This document shows, in pieces, positions 36,421 to 45,357 of a stretch of DNA of 64,000 nucleotides. This stretch comes from Methylobacterium sp. (GTDB lineage: Bacteria > Pseudomonadota > Alphaproteobacteria > Rhizobiales > Beijerinckiaceae): assembly GCA_020252645.1 (NCBI GenBank), contig JADCCN010000003.1, positions 124,001 through 188,000 of the forward strand, given 5' to 3'. The stretch's first letter is position 1; the number at the start of each line of letters is the position of its first letter. The notes below the pieces were generated by a model that saw only the letters and a program-made list of their open reading frames with translations, did no database searches and was not told the DNA's origin. The position numbers were made by a program, and so were the translations under genes.

Positions 36421-37824
36421 TCACAAAGCGGGAAGGGTGAGGCGCGCGCGAAGACCGCCGAGTGGTGAATCATCCAGCGCGAAGCTGCCCCCGTAAAGGC
36501 CGGCGAGGTCGACCACGATCGACAGGCCCAGGCCGGAGCCGGGCTTGGTTTCATCAAGGCGCCGGCCGCGCTTGGTGGCCTCGATGCGCTTTTCCTCAGG
36601 CAGGCCCGGTCCATCGTCATCGACGACAAGATGGATTTGGGGAGCGGCATGGTCGGATTGCGGAGCGGCCTGCACAAGGATGCGGACCTCGCTTGTCGCC
36701 CACTTCCCGGCATTGTCGACGAGGTTGCCGACCATCTCCTCGAGGTCCTGCTTCTCGCCCCGGAAGCGCAGCGGCGTCTCGATCTCGAGCGAGAAACGGA
36801 TATCCCGATCGCGGTAGATCTTCTCGAAGGCGCGCATGAAAGCGGCGAGGACCGGCTCGACCTCGGTGAAATTGCCGATCGCCGCAGCGCGGGCGGCGGC
36901 GCGAGCCCGGTCGAGATAATATTGCAACTGATCGCGCATGATGGCGGATTGTTCGCGAATCTTATCCCCCAACGGCCCGGAATCACCCCCGGCTTCATTC
37001 AGAAGCACAGAGAGCGGCGTCTTCAGCGCATGCGCGAGATTGCCGACCTGAGCACGGGCGCGGCTCACGATCTCGCGGTTCATGTCGAGCAGCTGGTTGA
37101 GTTCGCCGGCCAGGGGCGCGACCTCCACGGGGAATTCGCCCTCCACGCGCTCGCGCTCGCCATTGCGCACCTGGGCGAGAGATTGGCTCAGTTCGCGCAG
37201 CGGCCGCAGACCGTAGCGAACCTGCACATAGGCGGAGATTCCGAGCGCAAGGCCGAGCAGGCTCAACAATGTGAGCACCGCAAAGTCGAAGCGTCGCCGC
37301 TCTTCCACGATCTCTTCGGCATTGCCAGCCACGGAAATCAGGAATCGGTTCTGTTCGCCAAGGTCGATTTCCTGCTCGACAATTCGGATGCGTCGTCCCT
37401 CCGGCCCTCCGCGATAGCCATCGCGGAAGTCCCCGCGCAAGGATGGCATGCCAGGTTCGACAAGCGGAGGAAGCCGCTGGTTGAAGAGCGATCGCGATGT
37501 GCGGAGGATTGCGGCCGTGCTGCTCTCCATGTCGACCCGCATGATCTGCCAGTACCAGCCGGATAACGGAATCTGGAACTGCGGCTCGCCGAGATTGCCG
37601 GGCTCGACATTGTTGCCATCCGTCAATGCGGCCACGTCCGCCACGAGCACCTTGAGATAGAGCTTCAGGCGTTCGTCGAAAGCCGCCTCCACGGATCGGC
37701 GGTTGATGGCCGACAGGATCGTGCCGGTCGATACCAGCACGAGGGCAGAGAGCAGGATGGCCGTGAGGAACAATCGCCCGGCCAGCGAGCGTGGGTCGGT
37801 GGGGCCGGGAAGCGTGAAGCGCAT
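36421..37824 (-). CDS. feuQ: FeuQ-like sensor histidine kinase
   Basis: 467 aa. TM1 about 20-38, a periplasmic domain to about 185, TM2 about 185-203, HAMP, then His265 in NLAHALKTPLSVL, the HALKTPL form shared by FeuQ and PhoQ. N box MVGNLVDNAGKW, G1 DDDGPGLP, G2 GSGLGLSIV intact. Four bases follow feuP. The FeuPQ system of rhizobia controls cyclic glucan export and was first linked to iron uptake; the signal here is not known. Confidence 0.87.
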   Translation of the reverse strand: MRFTLPGPTDPRSLAGRLFLTAILLSALVLVSTGTILSAINRRSVEAAFDERLKLYLKVLVADVAALTDGNNVEPGNLGEPQFQIPLSGWYWQIMRVDMESSTAAILRTSRSLFNQRLPPLVEPGMPSLRGDFRDGYRGGPEGRRIRIVEQEIDLGEQNRFLISVAGNAEEIVEERRRFDFAVLTLLSLLGLALGISAYVQVRYGLRPLRELSQSLAQVRNGERERVEGEFPVEVAPLAGELNQLLDMNREIVSRARAQVGNLAHALKTPLSVLLNEAGGDSGPLGDKIREQSAIMRDQLQYYLDRARAAARAAAIGNFTEVEPVLAAFMRAFEKIYRDRDIRFSLEIETPLRFRGEKQDLEEMVGNLVDNAGKWATSEVRILVQAAPQSDHAAPQIHLVVDDDGPGLPEEKRIEATKRGRRLDETKPGSGLGLSIVVDLAGLYGGSFALDDSPLGGLRARLTLPAL

Positions 37825-37828
37825 GGCT

Positions 37829-38512
37829 TCACTTCGGTTTCGGGGCCGGCAGGCGCGGAGCCTGCGCGATATAGCCCAGACCGCGGACAGTCTCGATCAC
37901 ATCGACGCCGAGCTTCTTGCGCAGGCGGCCGACAAACACCTCGATCGTGTTGGAATCGCGATCGAAATCCTGATCATAGAGATGCTCGACCAATTCGGTC
38001 CGCGACACCACGCGGCCCTGGTGGTGCATCAGATAGGCCAGCAAACGATATTCATGGCTCGTCAGCCGGATCGGGTTGCCGTCCACCACCACGCGGCTTG
38101 AGCGCGTATCGAGAATGACCGGGCCACAGGTCAATTCGCTCGTGGCATGGCCCGCCGCGCGCCGCAGCAGCGCCCGCAGGCGCGCAAGCACTTCTTCCAT
38201 GTGGAAGGGCTTTGTGACGTAGTCGTCGGCGCCGGCATCGAAGCCCTGCACCTTCTCGCTCCAGCGGTCGCGTGCCGTGAGGATCAGGACAGGCATCTTG
38301 CGGCCTTCGCGCCGCCATTTCTCCAGTACGCGGATGCCGTCCATCTTCGGCAGGCCCATATCGAGGATCACCCCGTCATAGGGTTCGGTATCGCCGAGGA
38401 AATGCCCCTCCTCGCCATCGAAGGCGCTGTCGACCGCATAGCCCGCATGTTCCAGCGCCGAGGTCAACTGGCGGTTGATGTCGCGATCATCCTCGATCAC
38501 AAGCAGACGCAT
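37829..38512 (-). CDS. feuP: FeuP-like response regulator
   Basis: 227 aa OmpR/PhoP type. Asp51 (LDMGLPKMDG) is the phosphoacceptor with EDD at 7-9 and Lys in VTKPFHM. The C-terminal winged helix has HEYRLLAYLMHHQGRVVSR and DSNTIEVFVGRLRKKLG. Starts the feuPQ-ccm block and lies 122 bp after the GTA lysis gene. The assignment to FeuP rests on sequence style and on its place next to ccmI, as in Rhizobium. Confidence 0.88.
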   Translation of the reverse strand: MRLLVIEDDRDINRQLTSALEHAGYAVDSAFDGEEGHFLGDTEPYDGVILDMGLPKMDGIRVLEKWRREGRKMPVLILTARDRWSEKVQGFDAGADDYVTKPFHMEEVLARLRALLRRAAGHATSELTCGPVILDTRSSRVVVDGNPIRLTSHEYRLLAYLMHHQGRVVSRTELVEHLYDQDFDRDSNTIEVFVGRLRKKLGVDVIETVRGLGYIAQAPRLPAPKPK

Positions 38513-38634
38513 TCGAACGAACTCCTCAAGGCGGCAGGGCGGGCAGGCTTTTCCTGCTCCGCTTGTTCTCCTGTTTCATACACCGCTTTGAGGGAATTTC
38601 GAGGCCAACCGATTCCCGTTAGAATGGTCTTCCA

Positions 38635-38841
38635 TCAGATCAGGCGCTTGGTGGCGATGACACGAAACACTGTCGAGGCCACGAAGCTGCCCGCCGCCAC
38701 GAGTTCGAGCAACCGGTCCGTGAGGAGACCCTGATCCAGACCCATGGTCTGGAAGCCCATGAGCGAAAGGGCGATCGAACCGAACCCGACGACATTGGAC
38801 CAGACCGTGCGGCTCTGCAGAAGCGTCTTGGTATCGAACAT
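38635..38841 (-). CDS. Holin-like two-TM protein from an internal in-frame start
   Basis: 68 aa beginning MFDTKTLLQS. ATG 38841 is preceded by AAAAGGAGAAGACC, an almost ideal Shine-Dalgarno at ideal spacing, inside the endolysin reading frame. Two predicted TM helices (about 14-30 and 43-60) and a basic C terminus (KRLI) fit a small class II holin. It would let the muramidase cross the inner membrane to lyse GTA-producing cells. Separate translation is inferred from the ribosome binding site; the longer fusion is also possible. Confidence 0.65.
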   Translation of the reverse strand: MFDTKTLLQSRTVWSNVVGFGSIALSLMGFQTMGLDQGLLTDRLLELVAAGSFVASTVFRVIATKRLI

Positions 38842-39396
38842 GGTCTTCTCCTTTTGGTTTGCCGTCCCGGCGGGCCGGCTGGAAAGGGTGAGGCGCAGGC
38901 TTTCGCGCTCGATTTTGGCCACGCGCCTCGTCCAGCCCCGGCCGAAGACCGGAAAGGTTGGCAATTGCTGCAGAAAGCGCAGGCGCGCGGCACATAGCGC
39001 CTCGATCAAGGATCGGGGCTCGGCGGCACGGATGGCGCCGAGGGTTTGCGGCCCCATCCGACCATCGACCTCCACGGCAACCAGGCCCTGAAGGGTCCGG
39101 ATGACCCGCTGTGGACCGGAATTCACAGCGTAATCGAAAGCCGCGAGATCGAGCCCGGCAGGCAATTCATCGCCGGCCACGGCGTTCCAGTATCGAATCC
39201 GGTAAATTGCCCTGGCCTCCTCCCGCGATAGCGCGCGAATATCGGCTCTGGTCACGGGCTGCCCGCGCCATGCGCCAAGCGTGGCCTGCGTGATCCCCAT
39301 CATGGTGGCGCCACCGGGGTCGGATGGATGGTCGGAAAAACCACCTTCATGTTGAAGAACAAGCGCAAGCGCCCGCTCGAAATTGGCGGCAGCCAT
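38635..39396 (-). CDS. GTA endolysin (GH108 muramidase with PG_binding_3) fused in frame to a holin-like tail
   Basis: 253 aa. Residues 5-90 are the glycoside hydrolase 108 domain, with the catalytic Glu in QHEGGFSDHPSDPGG (Glu17) and GIT following. Residues about 95-165 are the PG_binding_3 domain (FDYAVNSGP, VDGRMGPQT). The last 68 residues hold two hydrophobic helices and could also be made alone from an internal start at 38841. It follows the megatron gene by 23 bp and has GGAG before the ATG. The pairing of endolysin and holin resembles the RcGTA release genes, which in Rhodobacter lie away from the main cluster. No stop codon separates the two parts here. Confidence 0.85.
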   Translation of the reverse strand: MAAANFERALALVLQHEGGFSDHPSDPGGATMMGITQATLGAWRGQPVTRADIRALSREEARAIYRIRYWNAVAGDELPAGLDLAAFDYAVNSGPQRVIRTLQGLVAVEVDGRMGPQTLGAIRAAEPRSLIEALCAARLRFLQQLPTFPVFGRGWTRRVAKIERESLRLTLSSRPAGTANQKEKTMFDTKTLLQSRTVWSNVVGFGSIALSLMGFQTMGLDQGLLTDRLLELVAAGSFVASTVFRVIATKRLI

Positions 39397-39419
39397 GGCA
39401 TTCTCCGGTTGGAGGGCTT

Positions 39420-42400
39420 TCAGTGCACGCGGAGCGTCGCAACCAGCGGATCGCCAGCGCCAATCCGGGTGGAAAGCTGGACGATGCTGACGTCGAGACT
39501 CCCCCGAGGCGCGCCGAAATCGGCCGCTTCCTCGGCGCTCCCGTAGAAATATTCCGGCGTCGCAACCGTGACGCTGCGCTTCACTGTTGCCCCGTCTCGG
39601 ATCTCGATGCGGTATTCCTCGCGTTCCTCGGCAAGGGGAACCTCGTAAAGTTCCCAGTTGTCGCCGCCGAACCGCGCACGCCGGATGAAAGTCAGGCGGA
39701 TTCCATTCGCTTCACGTCGTGCCCTTGCATGGACCGGCGAGAGCGGACGATAGGCCTTGCCGGCGATTGCATGATCGATCCGGGCCACGGCGGGATCACC
39801 GATGTCTCGCCCGGCCGGGATGATCGCGAGTTCAATGCTCTGCCCGACATGCTCGGCGCCAAGGCCGAGATCAACCACGGCATCGTCCAGGACGATCGCC
39901 TGCGCGCCCGGCGCGAGGTTGCGCAGGGCCGCCGTCTCCGAAAGGCCCACCCCGCGCAACAGACCCGAGAGCCTGTATCGCCGGTCGGCGACAAGTGTCG
40001 CCTGCCTGAACAGGACGATCTCGATCACACCATCCGGCCCCACCAGCGCCAGCGCGTTGTTGCCCGCGAGCACGGCGGCCTCGTCCAGGCTTGCAAGGGC
40101 ACCCGAAACGAGCAGGATCTCGCAACTCGAGGCGTGATCCCACCGCCAGAGCGGCCCGGGCGGAAGCGCGGTCATCAGAGTGCCGAAGCGGGCCGCTGCC
40201 ACGGCCTCCCCCAGAACGGTTCCGCCCTGATCCGTCCGGGTCAATGCATAGGGCCCGCGCCAGGGCTCCGCGCGCATGGCCAGATGCAGGGGACTGGCAC
40301 TCTCGGAGCGCAGGATGGGTAATTCGAGGAGCCGAGCATAGGGCGCACCGGGCAGCGCCGGGGTCACAGGCAGCTCGGTCACATCATCGTCGATCGGCGC
40401 AAAACCCATGGTTTCCGGATCATGCGATAAAGCCTCGCAGAACCGTTCGCGCTGGTCGGAGATGCGGGTGAGGCGCACCAGCCTGCTCCCCGCCTCGGTC
40501 TCGATCGCAACAAGATCGCCCGCCTCGATGGCACGGGCACTGGGCGGCAAGGCAAAACGGAAGACCTCGCGGGCGGCCCAGGCCTCGGCCAGCCGCTGCT
40601 CGGCGAGGCGACGCGCGCGCCCCTTGGGCAGGATCATCGCGACGTCCTCGCTGACCTCCCTTTGGGCGGTGCTGCCGTCGCGACGCGCCTCGACCATCGT
40701 CTTGCGGAAATCGCGATCCGGATCGACGAAGCCCAGCCGGAAGCTGCGGGGCAGGTCACGCTCTTCCAGCCGCGCGATTTCGATTTCCGCGCCATTCCGA
40801 CCCGTCGGTGCCACGAGATCATCCCGCGCGATCAGCGCCACCGGAAAGGCAGCACGCGGCTTGACCGAGAGTTCCGCGCCATCGCCCGAAGCAATGAGGC
40901 CAAAGCTGTCCAGCAGAGGCTCCAGCACGGCCCGCGCCGTCATGGGGCGATCGATGACAAATCCTTCGATTGCCTCGCCGATTGCCGCAACCGATCCCTG
41001 ATCGGCCGCGTGGTCGGCGATCACCGTGGCAATCAATTCGGGAAGCGGCGCAATCTCGAGCCGGCCGTTGAGCCAATGACCGCGCGCGAAATTCGCCCCA
41101 TCCGCCCATTGGTCGCGCATGGCGGGAAACGCCGGAAACGGACGTGCGTCATAGGCCCAGGGCGCGATGAAATCCGGCATCACCATCGGCCCGCCATAGA
41201 CGGGCGAGGCCGGGTTATGCGCGGCAATATGTCCGGGGCTGGCCGGATCGAACCGGTCGAGCATCGCCTCCAGCAGCCGGCGCTGGATCATGTCGTCGCG
41301 ATGGCCACGGGAAAAATAGGGCAACCCGTTCTCGACGGATTTCGGGTCGGGAAAGATGTTCGGCTGATTGCTCCCCTTATCGACCGCGCCGCAGCCGATT
41401 TCAGCCAGCAGGATGGGCTTCGAACGCGCCTGCCAGCCCGTATTGGACGCGATCTCCACCCCGCCAACCCTTTCGCGATGCGTGTTCGACCACCAGCCGG
41501 CAAGATCCTTCGGCCGGTAGATCCACGGCTTGCCGTAAGCGCCGTCGGAGATGGGCGTCCGGATCTGGAGCGCGCGCGACCCGGCATCGGCGTAAAACCA
41601 GTCAAAACCTTCGCCAGCGCCAATCCGGTCGACCAGATAGGCGGGGTCATGGGGTGTCTCCGCGAGGCTCGCATCGAAATGCGCCGGCTCTTCGCGCCAA
41701 TCCGTCACCGGAGGGTAGAAATCGATGGCGACCGCACCGACTTCCGGATGGCTCCAGAACGGATCGAGCGGAAAGCGCACCTCCTGCCCGCCGCCCCGCA
41801 CATGCGCGCCATATTCGGTCCAGTCTGCGGCATAGGTGATGCGCGTCGAAGGTCCGAGGATCCCGCGCAATTCTCCGAGAAGCCCCGTGAGCGCCGCAAC
41901 CATCGGATAGCTGCCCCCGCCTGCTGCGAGATGGGTGAGGCCGACAAGCTCGGAAGCGATGAAGAACGTATCGACCCCGCCCGCCGCCTTGGCGAGCATG
42001 GCGTGATGCAGCACCATCCGCCGGAAGCTCCATTCCGCCGGGCCGGCATAGAGCACGGTATCCCCGGAAAGCCCGAAATGGCTGGCCTGCGCCGATCCGA
42101 TGAAGCTCGCAATCCCGGCATTCACGCCGGTCGTCCCGGCAGGGCTTCCGGGCCTTCCCGGCGCGGGGTGGCAGGTCATGCGCCCCCGCCAGGGAAAGGC
42201 CGGCTGGTCTGCTGCGTTGGAATAGGGATCAGGCCTGCCATTGCCGGGCGGAATATCCATCAGAATGAAGGGGTGGAGCGCGACCTTCAGCCCGCGTGCT
42301 TTCAGGTCCCGGATCGCCTGGATGATCGAAAGATCCGAAGGCGTGCCTCCGTAATTGGGCCGCCCTTCCGATGCGGAAACCGCCTGCGCTGTCTCGCGCG

Positions 42401-43343
42401 TCAACCCGCAAACCTGCCAGCTCTGGCCGGTGGTGATCTTGCCCTTCTTCTCCACGCGGGGCGTGATCTTGCAGTTGTTGACGCGCAGATCGTCCCCGAA
42501 CCACGCATTGATCAGCGTCGCGCGTTCAAGTTTGGGGCAGAGCGCCTGGAGATCATCGATGGATTGCTCCCAATCCGTGCCGCGCGTCCATTGCGAGCGG
42601 TTGAGCGTGCGCGAGGTGCCATAGCCAAAATCCTCGCGCACCTCTTCCGTGGCATAACCGAATTCGGTCGAGCCGGGGAAGATGTTCACCGCCTTCAGCC
42701 GCTCCGGCAAACCGGGCATGGGCCGCACGATCTCGAACGAGAACTGCGGCAGGCGATTGCCGTAATCCGCCAGTGGAAAGCGTTCGAACACGATATAGGC
42801 GAGCCCGCGGAACGCGGGCACCTGCCCCGTTCCCTGCTTCGCCACAATCAGCGGGTCGGCGGGCTGGTCGGCCTCGCCGCGATAGACGCGATAGGTGATT
42901 GCCGAGAGATCCACCGCCTTCCCGTCAGCCCAGATGCGCCGCACGAAGGCAACCGGCCCCTCGCAAAGGCCAATCGCGACATTCGCCGAATAGACATAAC
43001 GAATGCTCTTCTGCCGGGCGCCGATGGCAGACTTGCCACCCACGCCACCGCTCTTTTCGACAACCTGCTGCTCTTCGAATTCCGTCGCCCAGATCACCTG
43101 CCCGCCCAGCCGCACACGGCCGTAGATGCGCGGGATCGGCGCGCCCTCGCTGGCGGAAATCCCGTCGAGATCGGTCAGGCGCGGGCCTTGCTGCACACGT
43201 CGCGCGCCCTGCCCCATGAAGGCGCGATCGATCAGCCCGCCCGCGAGCGCCCCGGCGGCCTTGCCGAATGCGGCGCCAAAAGTGCCTCCGAGACCCTGGC
43301 CGAGGCTCGAGCCCAGCAATTCGAATGCGATGGTCGCCATCAT
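39420..43343 (-). CDS. GTA megatron (TIM-barrel-like) tail tip protein, RcGTA g15 homologue
   Basis: 1307 aa. The N terminus (1-60) is Gly/Ala rich; domains related to phage tail hub follow. The region of about 440-740 is the GTA TIM-barrel-like glycoside hydrolase domain, with VDTFFIASELVGLT, YAADWTEYG, IDFYPPVTDW and KPILLAEIGCGAVDKG. The C-terminal part has the Phage-tail_3 type domain. In the R. capsulatus GTA this is the largest tail protein, spanning hub to tip and serving in envelope penetration. ATGA overlap with the NlpC/P60 gene. Confidence 0.94.
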   Translation of the reverse strand: MMATIAFELLGSSLGQGLGGTFGAAFGKAAGALAGGLIDRAFMGQGARRVQQGPRLTDLDGISASEGAPIPRIYGRVRLGGQVIWATEFEEQQVVEKSGGVGGKSAIGARQKSIRYVYSANVAIGLCEGPVAFVRRIWADGKAVDLSAITYRVYRGEADQPADPLIVAKQGTGQVPAFRGLAYIVFERFPLADYGNRLPQFSFEIVRPMPGLPERLKAVNIFPGSTEFGYATEEVREDFGYGTSRTLNRSQWTRGTDWEQSIDDLQALCPKLERATLINAWFGDDLRVNNCKITPRVEKKGKITTGQSWQVCGLTRETAQAVSASEGRPNYGGTPSDLSIIQAIRDLKARGLKVALHPFILMDIPPGNGRPDPYSNAADQPAFPWRGRMTCHPAPGRPGSPAGTTGVNAGIASFIGSAQASHFGLSGDTVLYAGPAEWSFRRMVLHHAMLAKAAGGVDTFFIASELVGLTHLAAGGGSYPMVAALTGLLGELRGILGPSTRITYAADWTEYGAHVRGGGQEVRFPLDPFWSHPEVGAVAIDFYPPVTDWREEPAHFDASLAETPHDPAYLVDRIGAGEGFDWFYADAGSRALQIRTPISDGAYGKPWIYRPKDLAGWWSNTHRERVGGVEIASNTGWQARSKPILLAEIGCGAVDKGSNQPNIFPDPKSVENGLPYFSRGHRDDMIQRRLLEAMLDRFDPASPGHIAAHNPASPVYGGPMVMPDFIAPWAYDARPFPAFPAMRDQWADGANFARGHWLNGRLEIAPLPELIATVIADHAADQGSVAAIGEAIEGFVIDRPMTARAVLEPLLDSFGLIASGDGAELSVKPRAAFPVALIARDDLVAPTGRNGAEIEIARLEERDLPRSFRLGFVDPDRDFRKTMVEARRDGSTAQREVSEDVAMILPKGRARRLAEQRLAEAWAAREVFRFALPPSARAIEAGDLVAIETEAGSRLVRLTRISDQRERFCEALSHDPETMGFAPIDDDVTELPVTPALPGAPYARLLELPILRSESASPLHLAMRAEPWRGPYALTRTDQGGTVLGEAVAAARFGTLMTALPPGPLWRWDHASSCEILLVSGALASLDEAAVLAGNNALALVGPDGVIEIVLFRQATLVADRRYRLSGLLRGVGLSETAALRNLAPGAQAIVLDDAVVDLGLGAEHVGQSIELAIIPAGRDIGDPAVARIDHAIAGKAYRPLSPVHARARREANGIRLTFIRRARFGGDNWELYEVPLAEEREEYRIEIRDGATVKRSVTVATPEYFYGSAEEAADFGAPRGSLDVSIVQLSTRIGAGDPLVATLRVH

Positions 43344-43810
43344 TCCCTCCGGGCCGGAAAATCAAAGAGTCCCGCCAGTTTCCGCCGCCAGATCGGCAGA
43401 AGCGCCACTTCGGCAACCGAAGCCCCGTCATGCGCATGCACGAAGGTTTCGGGGCCGGTCGCGATGGCGCAATGTTTCGCCGGCAGATGCGCGCGCCAGC
43501 GGAAGATCAGCACGGTGCCGGGGCGGATTTCCGCATCCATCGGGCGCGGCAGAAGATGCCGGAAGGCCCCGACGACAAGCTGATCGGGCGCACCCAGTTC
43601 CGCCCAGGCGGGCGAGTAAGCCGGAATGGCTTCCGGCTCCTCGCCCACCGCCTCACGCCACACCCCGCGCAGGAAACCGAGGCAATCCGCGCCCACGCCC
43701 TTCAACGAGGCCTGATGCTGGTAGGGCGTTCCGATCCATTCCCGCGCGAGGCGCACGATCTCGTCTCGGCGCGCGGCTTCCTCGCGCTCGGCCTTGCTTA
43801 TTCGCGGCAT
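43340..43810 (-). CDS. GTA NlpC/P60 cell-wall peptidase, RcGTA g14 homologue
   Basis: 156 aa NlpC/P60 papain-like fold. Catalytic Cys43 in GADCLGF, His113 in AKHCAIATG and a third polar residue near HAHDG (125-128). Cleaves peptidoglycan peptides during DNA entry and is part of the baseplate. ATG 43810 follows the hub stop by 7 bp with GAGG; a longer upstream frame only overlaps the hub gene. Confidence 0.93.
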   Translation of the reverse strand: MPRISKAEREEAARRDEIVRLAREWIGTPYQHQASLKGVGADCLGFLRGVWREAVGEEPEAIPAYSPAWAELGAPDQLVVGAFRHLLPRPMDAEIRPGTVLIFRWRAHLPAKHCAIATGPETFVHAHDGASVAEVALLPIWRRKLAGLFDFPARRE

Positions 43811-43817
43811 CGGAACC

Positions 43818-44702
43818 TCACAATTGCACGAGGGGACGACCGAGATGCCGCCCCTCGCCCGACTGGGCATAGACAAAGGCGAATTCCGGCGCGGGAATCA
43901 GCGGAAATCCACGAAAATTCAGTGCATTGGCAAAACGGTCGCGGCAGGTGGCAAAGCGCTTGTCGCAGCCTGCGATCGCCACCACGGAATCGCCGGGGAG
44001 AAGATCAGCCGGCAAGCCCTCCCAGAGAATGATCGCCTCTCCCTCATGCATGCGGATCGGCCGCGAGAGCCCGGCATTCGCGCCGGTCATGACCATCAAT
44101 CGCCCGCGCGCGAAAAGCCCTGCGGTCGGCGTGGCAAATTGCGGTGCGCTGATGCGATGCCGGCCATCGGTTGTCACCACATTGGTCGCAACGCGCCAGG
44201 CCGGGTTGTTGAGATCCACCCCGCAATCCGCATCACCCAGTTCGGCCGAACAGGCCGAGCTGTAGAGCCGCCCCTTTTCGAGGTCGAGCGCATGCAGCGC
44301 ATTGCGCGTCTCGGCGATGAAGGCGCCATCCTTGCGGCGGATCTCGCCGATGGTCACGGCATCGATCAGGCAATCGAGCGCCGGGGCGCTCCAATCCACC
44401 AGCCAGCGGCGCAGCTCCGCTCCATCATAGCGCCCGGCCTCGATATCCTCGGCGGTCACGCGCGCGCTGGAGAGCGCGCCGGTGATCTCGCCATTCGCGG
44501 CGGCGAGGCCCGTCTCGCTTTCGACGGCGGATGCCTCGATGCCGCTTGCGGCCTCGAAGACCTGCATGCCGATCCTCAGCGTGCGGTCATGGTCGGTGAA
44601 GCCCAAAGCCTCGCCATCCCTGCGCGTCAGGAGCCAGCATTGGCAATGCGTCGTGACCCCGGAGGCGAGCGCCAGGGCGATGGTCGGGGGAAGCGATTTC
44701 AT
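43818..44702 (-). CDS. GTA hub protein (DUF2163), RcGTA g13 homologue
   Basis: 294 aa. The N-terminal DUF2163 domain has TTHCQCWLLTRRDG and LGFTDHD, and a C-terminal beta region follows. Four cysteines, 151, 160, 246 and 253 (CSAELGDADC and CDKRFATC), are spaced like ligands of an iron-sulfur cluster, as reported for the RcGTA hub. It joins the distal tail protein to the megatron. Three bases follow the g12 stop. Confidence 0.93.
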   Translation of the reverse strand: MKSLPPTIALALASGVTTHCQCWLLTRRDGEALGFTDHDRTLRIGMQVFEAASGIEASAVESETGLAAANGEITGALSSARVTAEDIEAGRYDGAELRRWLVDWSAPALDCLIDAVTIGEIRRKDGAFIAETRNALHALDLEKGRLYSSACSAELGDADCGVDLNNPAWRVATNVVTTDGRHRISAPQFATPTAGLFARGRLMVMTGANAGLSRPIRMHEGEAIILWEGLPADLLPGDSVVAIAGCDKRFATCRDRFANALNFRGFPLIPAPEFAFVYAQSGEGRHLGRPLVQL

Positions 44703-44705
44703 GGC

Positions 44706-45347
44706 TCAAACCCGGATTTCGATGAGCGGAATATTGGGAATGGCCCCGGCCTCGAAGGCCGACAGATCGACCTCGAGAAAATCCGTGTCGAAACGCACCG
44801 GCACATCGAAGACGAATCCCGCCGTCACGGAGGCCCCTGCCGGCGGGATATGCCCGGAGCGGAAGGTCACGATTCCGGTGGTCGCGTCGCAATCGAAATG
44901 CGTTCCTGCGACGCGCTCCGCGCCGTTCACCGCCACGCGGACGCTGCCCTCCACCGGTTTCGCGATCGGGCGCTCATAGGGCGAATACGCTGCGCCGTAG
45001 CGCTTGGTGAGCGGAAAGGCCGCCCGCGTCCCGTTTCCCGTGCCGAGCGGCTGGTCGTTCGGCAAGGGCGGTGCGTTCTTCGGCGCGGAGGTCCAGTCGA
45101 GCCGGTCGCGGAAGCGAAAGCCGTAAAGCCTCCCCCGCCGCTCCTCGAAAAACGCGACGATGGCCGAAAGCCTCTCGATGGAGCGCACGCCATAGCCTGC
45201 ATCATATTTCCGGCGCGAGAGCGCCCAGCGCGCATTGCGTTCTTCCCGGCCGCTTGCCAGCGTCACGATTTCCGTGCGCCGCTCGGGCCCCCCGCGCGCG
45301 CCAAGCGCCACCTCGACGGGGAAGCGCACTTCATGAAATCCGGCCAT
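44706..45347 (-). CDS. GTA distal tail protein (DUF2460), RcGTA g12 homologue
   Basis: 213 aa TIGR02217/DUF2460 family. Landmarks are FHEVRFPVEVALGARGGPERRTEIV, ERNARWALSRRKYDAGYGVRS, FFEERRGRLYGFRFRDRLDW, and VPVRFDTD near the end. Forms the ring between tail tube and hub. ATG 45347 with GAGGAGAGGGCA upstream is the family start. Confidence 0.94.
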   Translation of the reverse strand: MAGFHEVRFPVEVALGARGGPERRTEIVTLASGREERNARWALSRRKYDAGYGVRSIERLSAIVAFFEERRGRLYGFRFRDRLDWTSAPKNAPPLPNDQPLGTGNGTRAAFPLTKRYGAAYSPYERPIAKPVEGSVRVAVNGAERVAGTHFDCDATTGIVTFRSGHIPPAGASVTAGFVFDVPVRFDTDFLEVDLSAFEAGAIPNIPLIEIRV

Positions 45348-45357
45348 TGCCCTCTCC

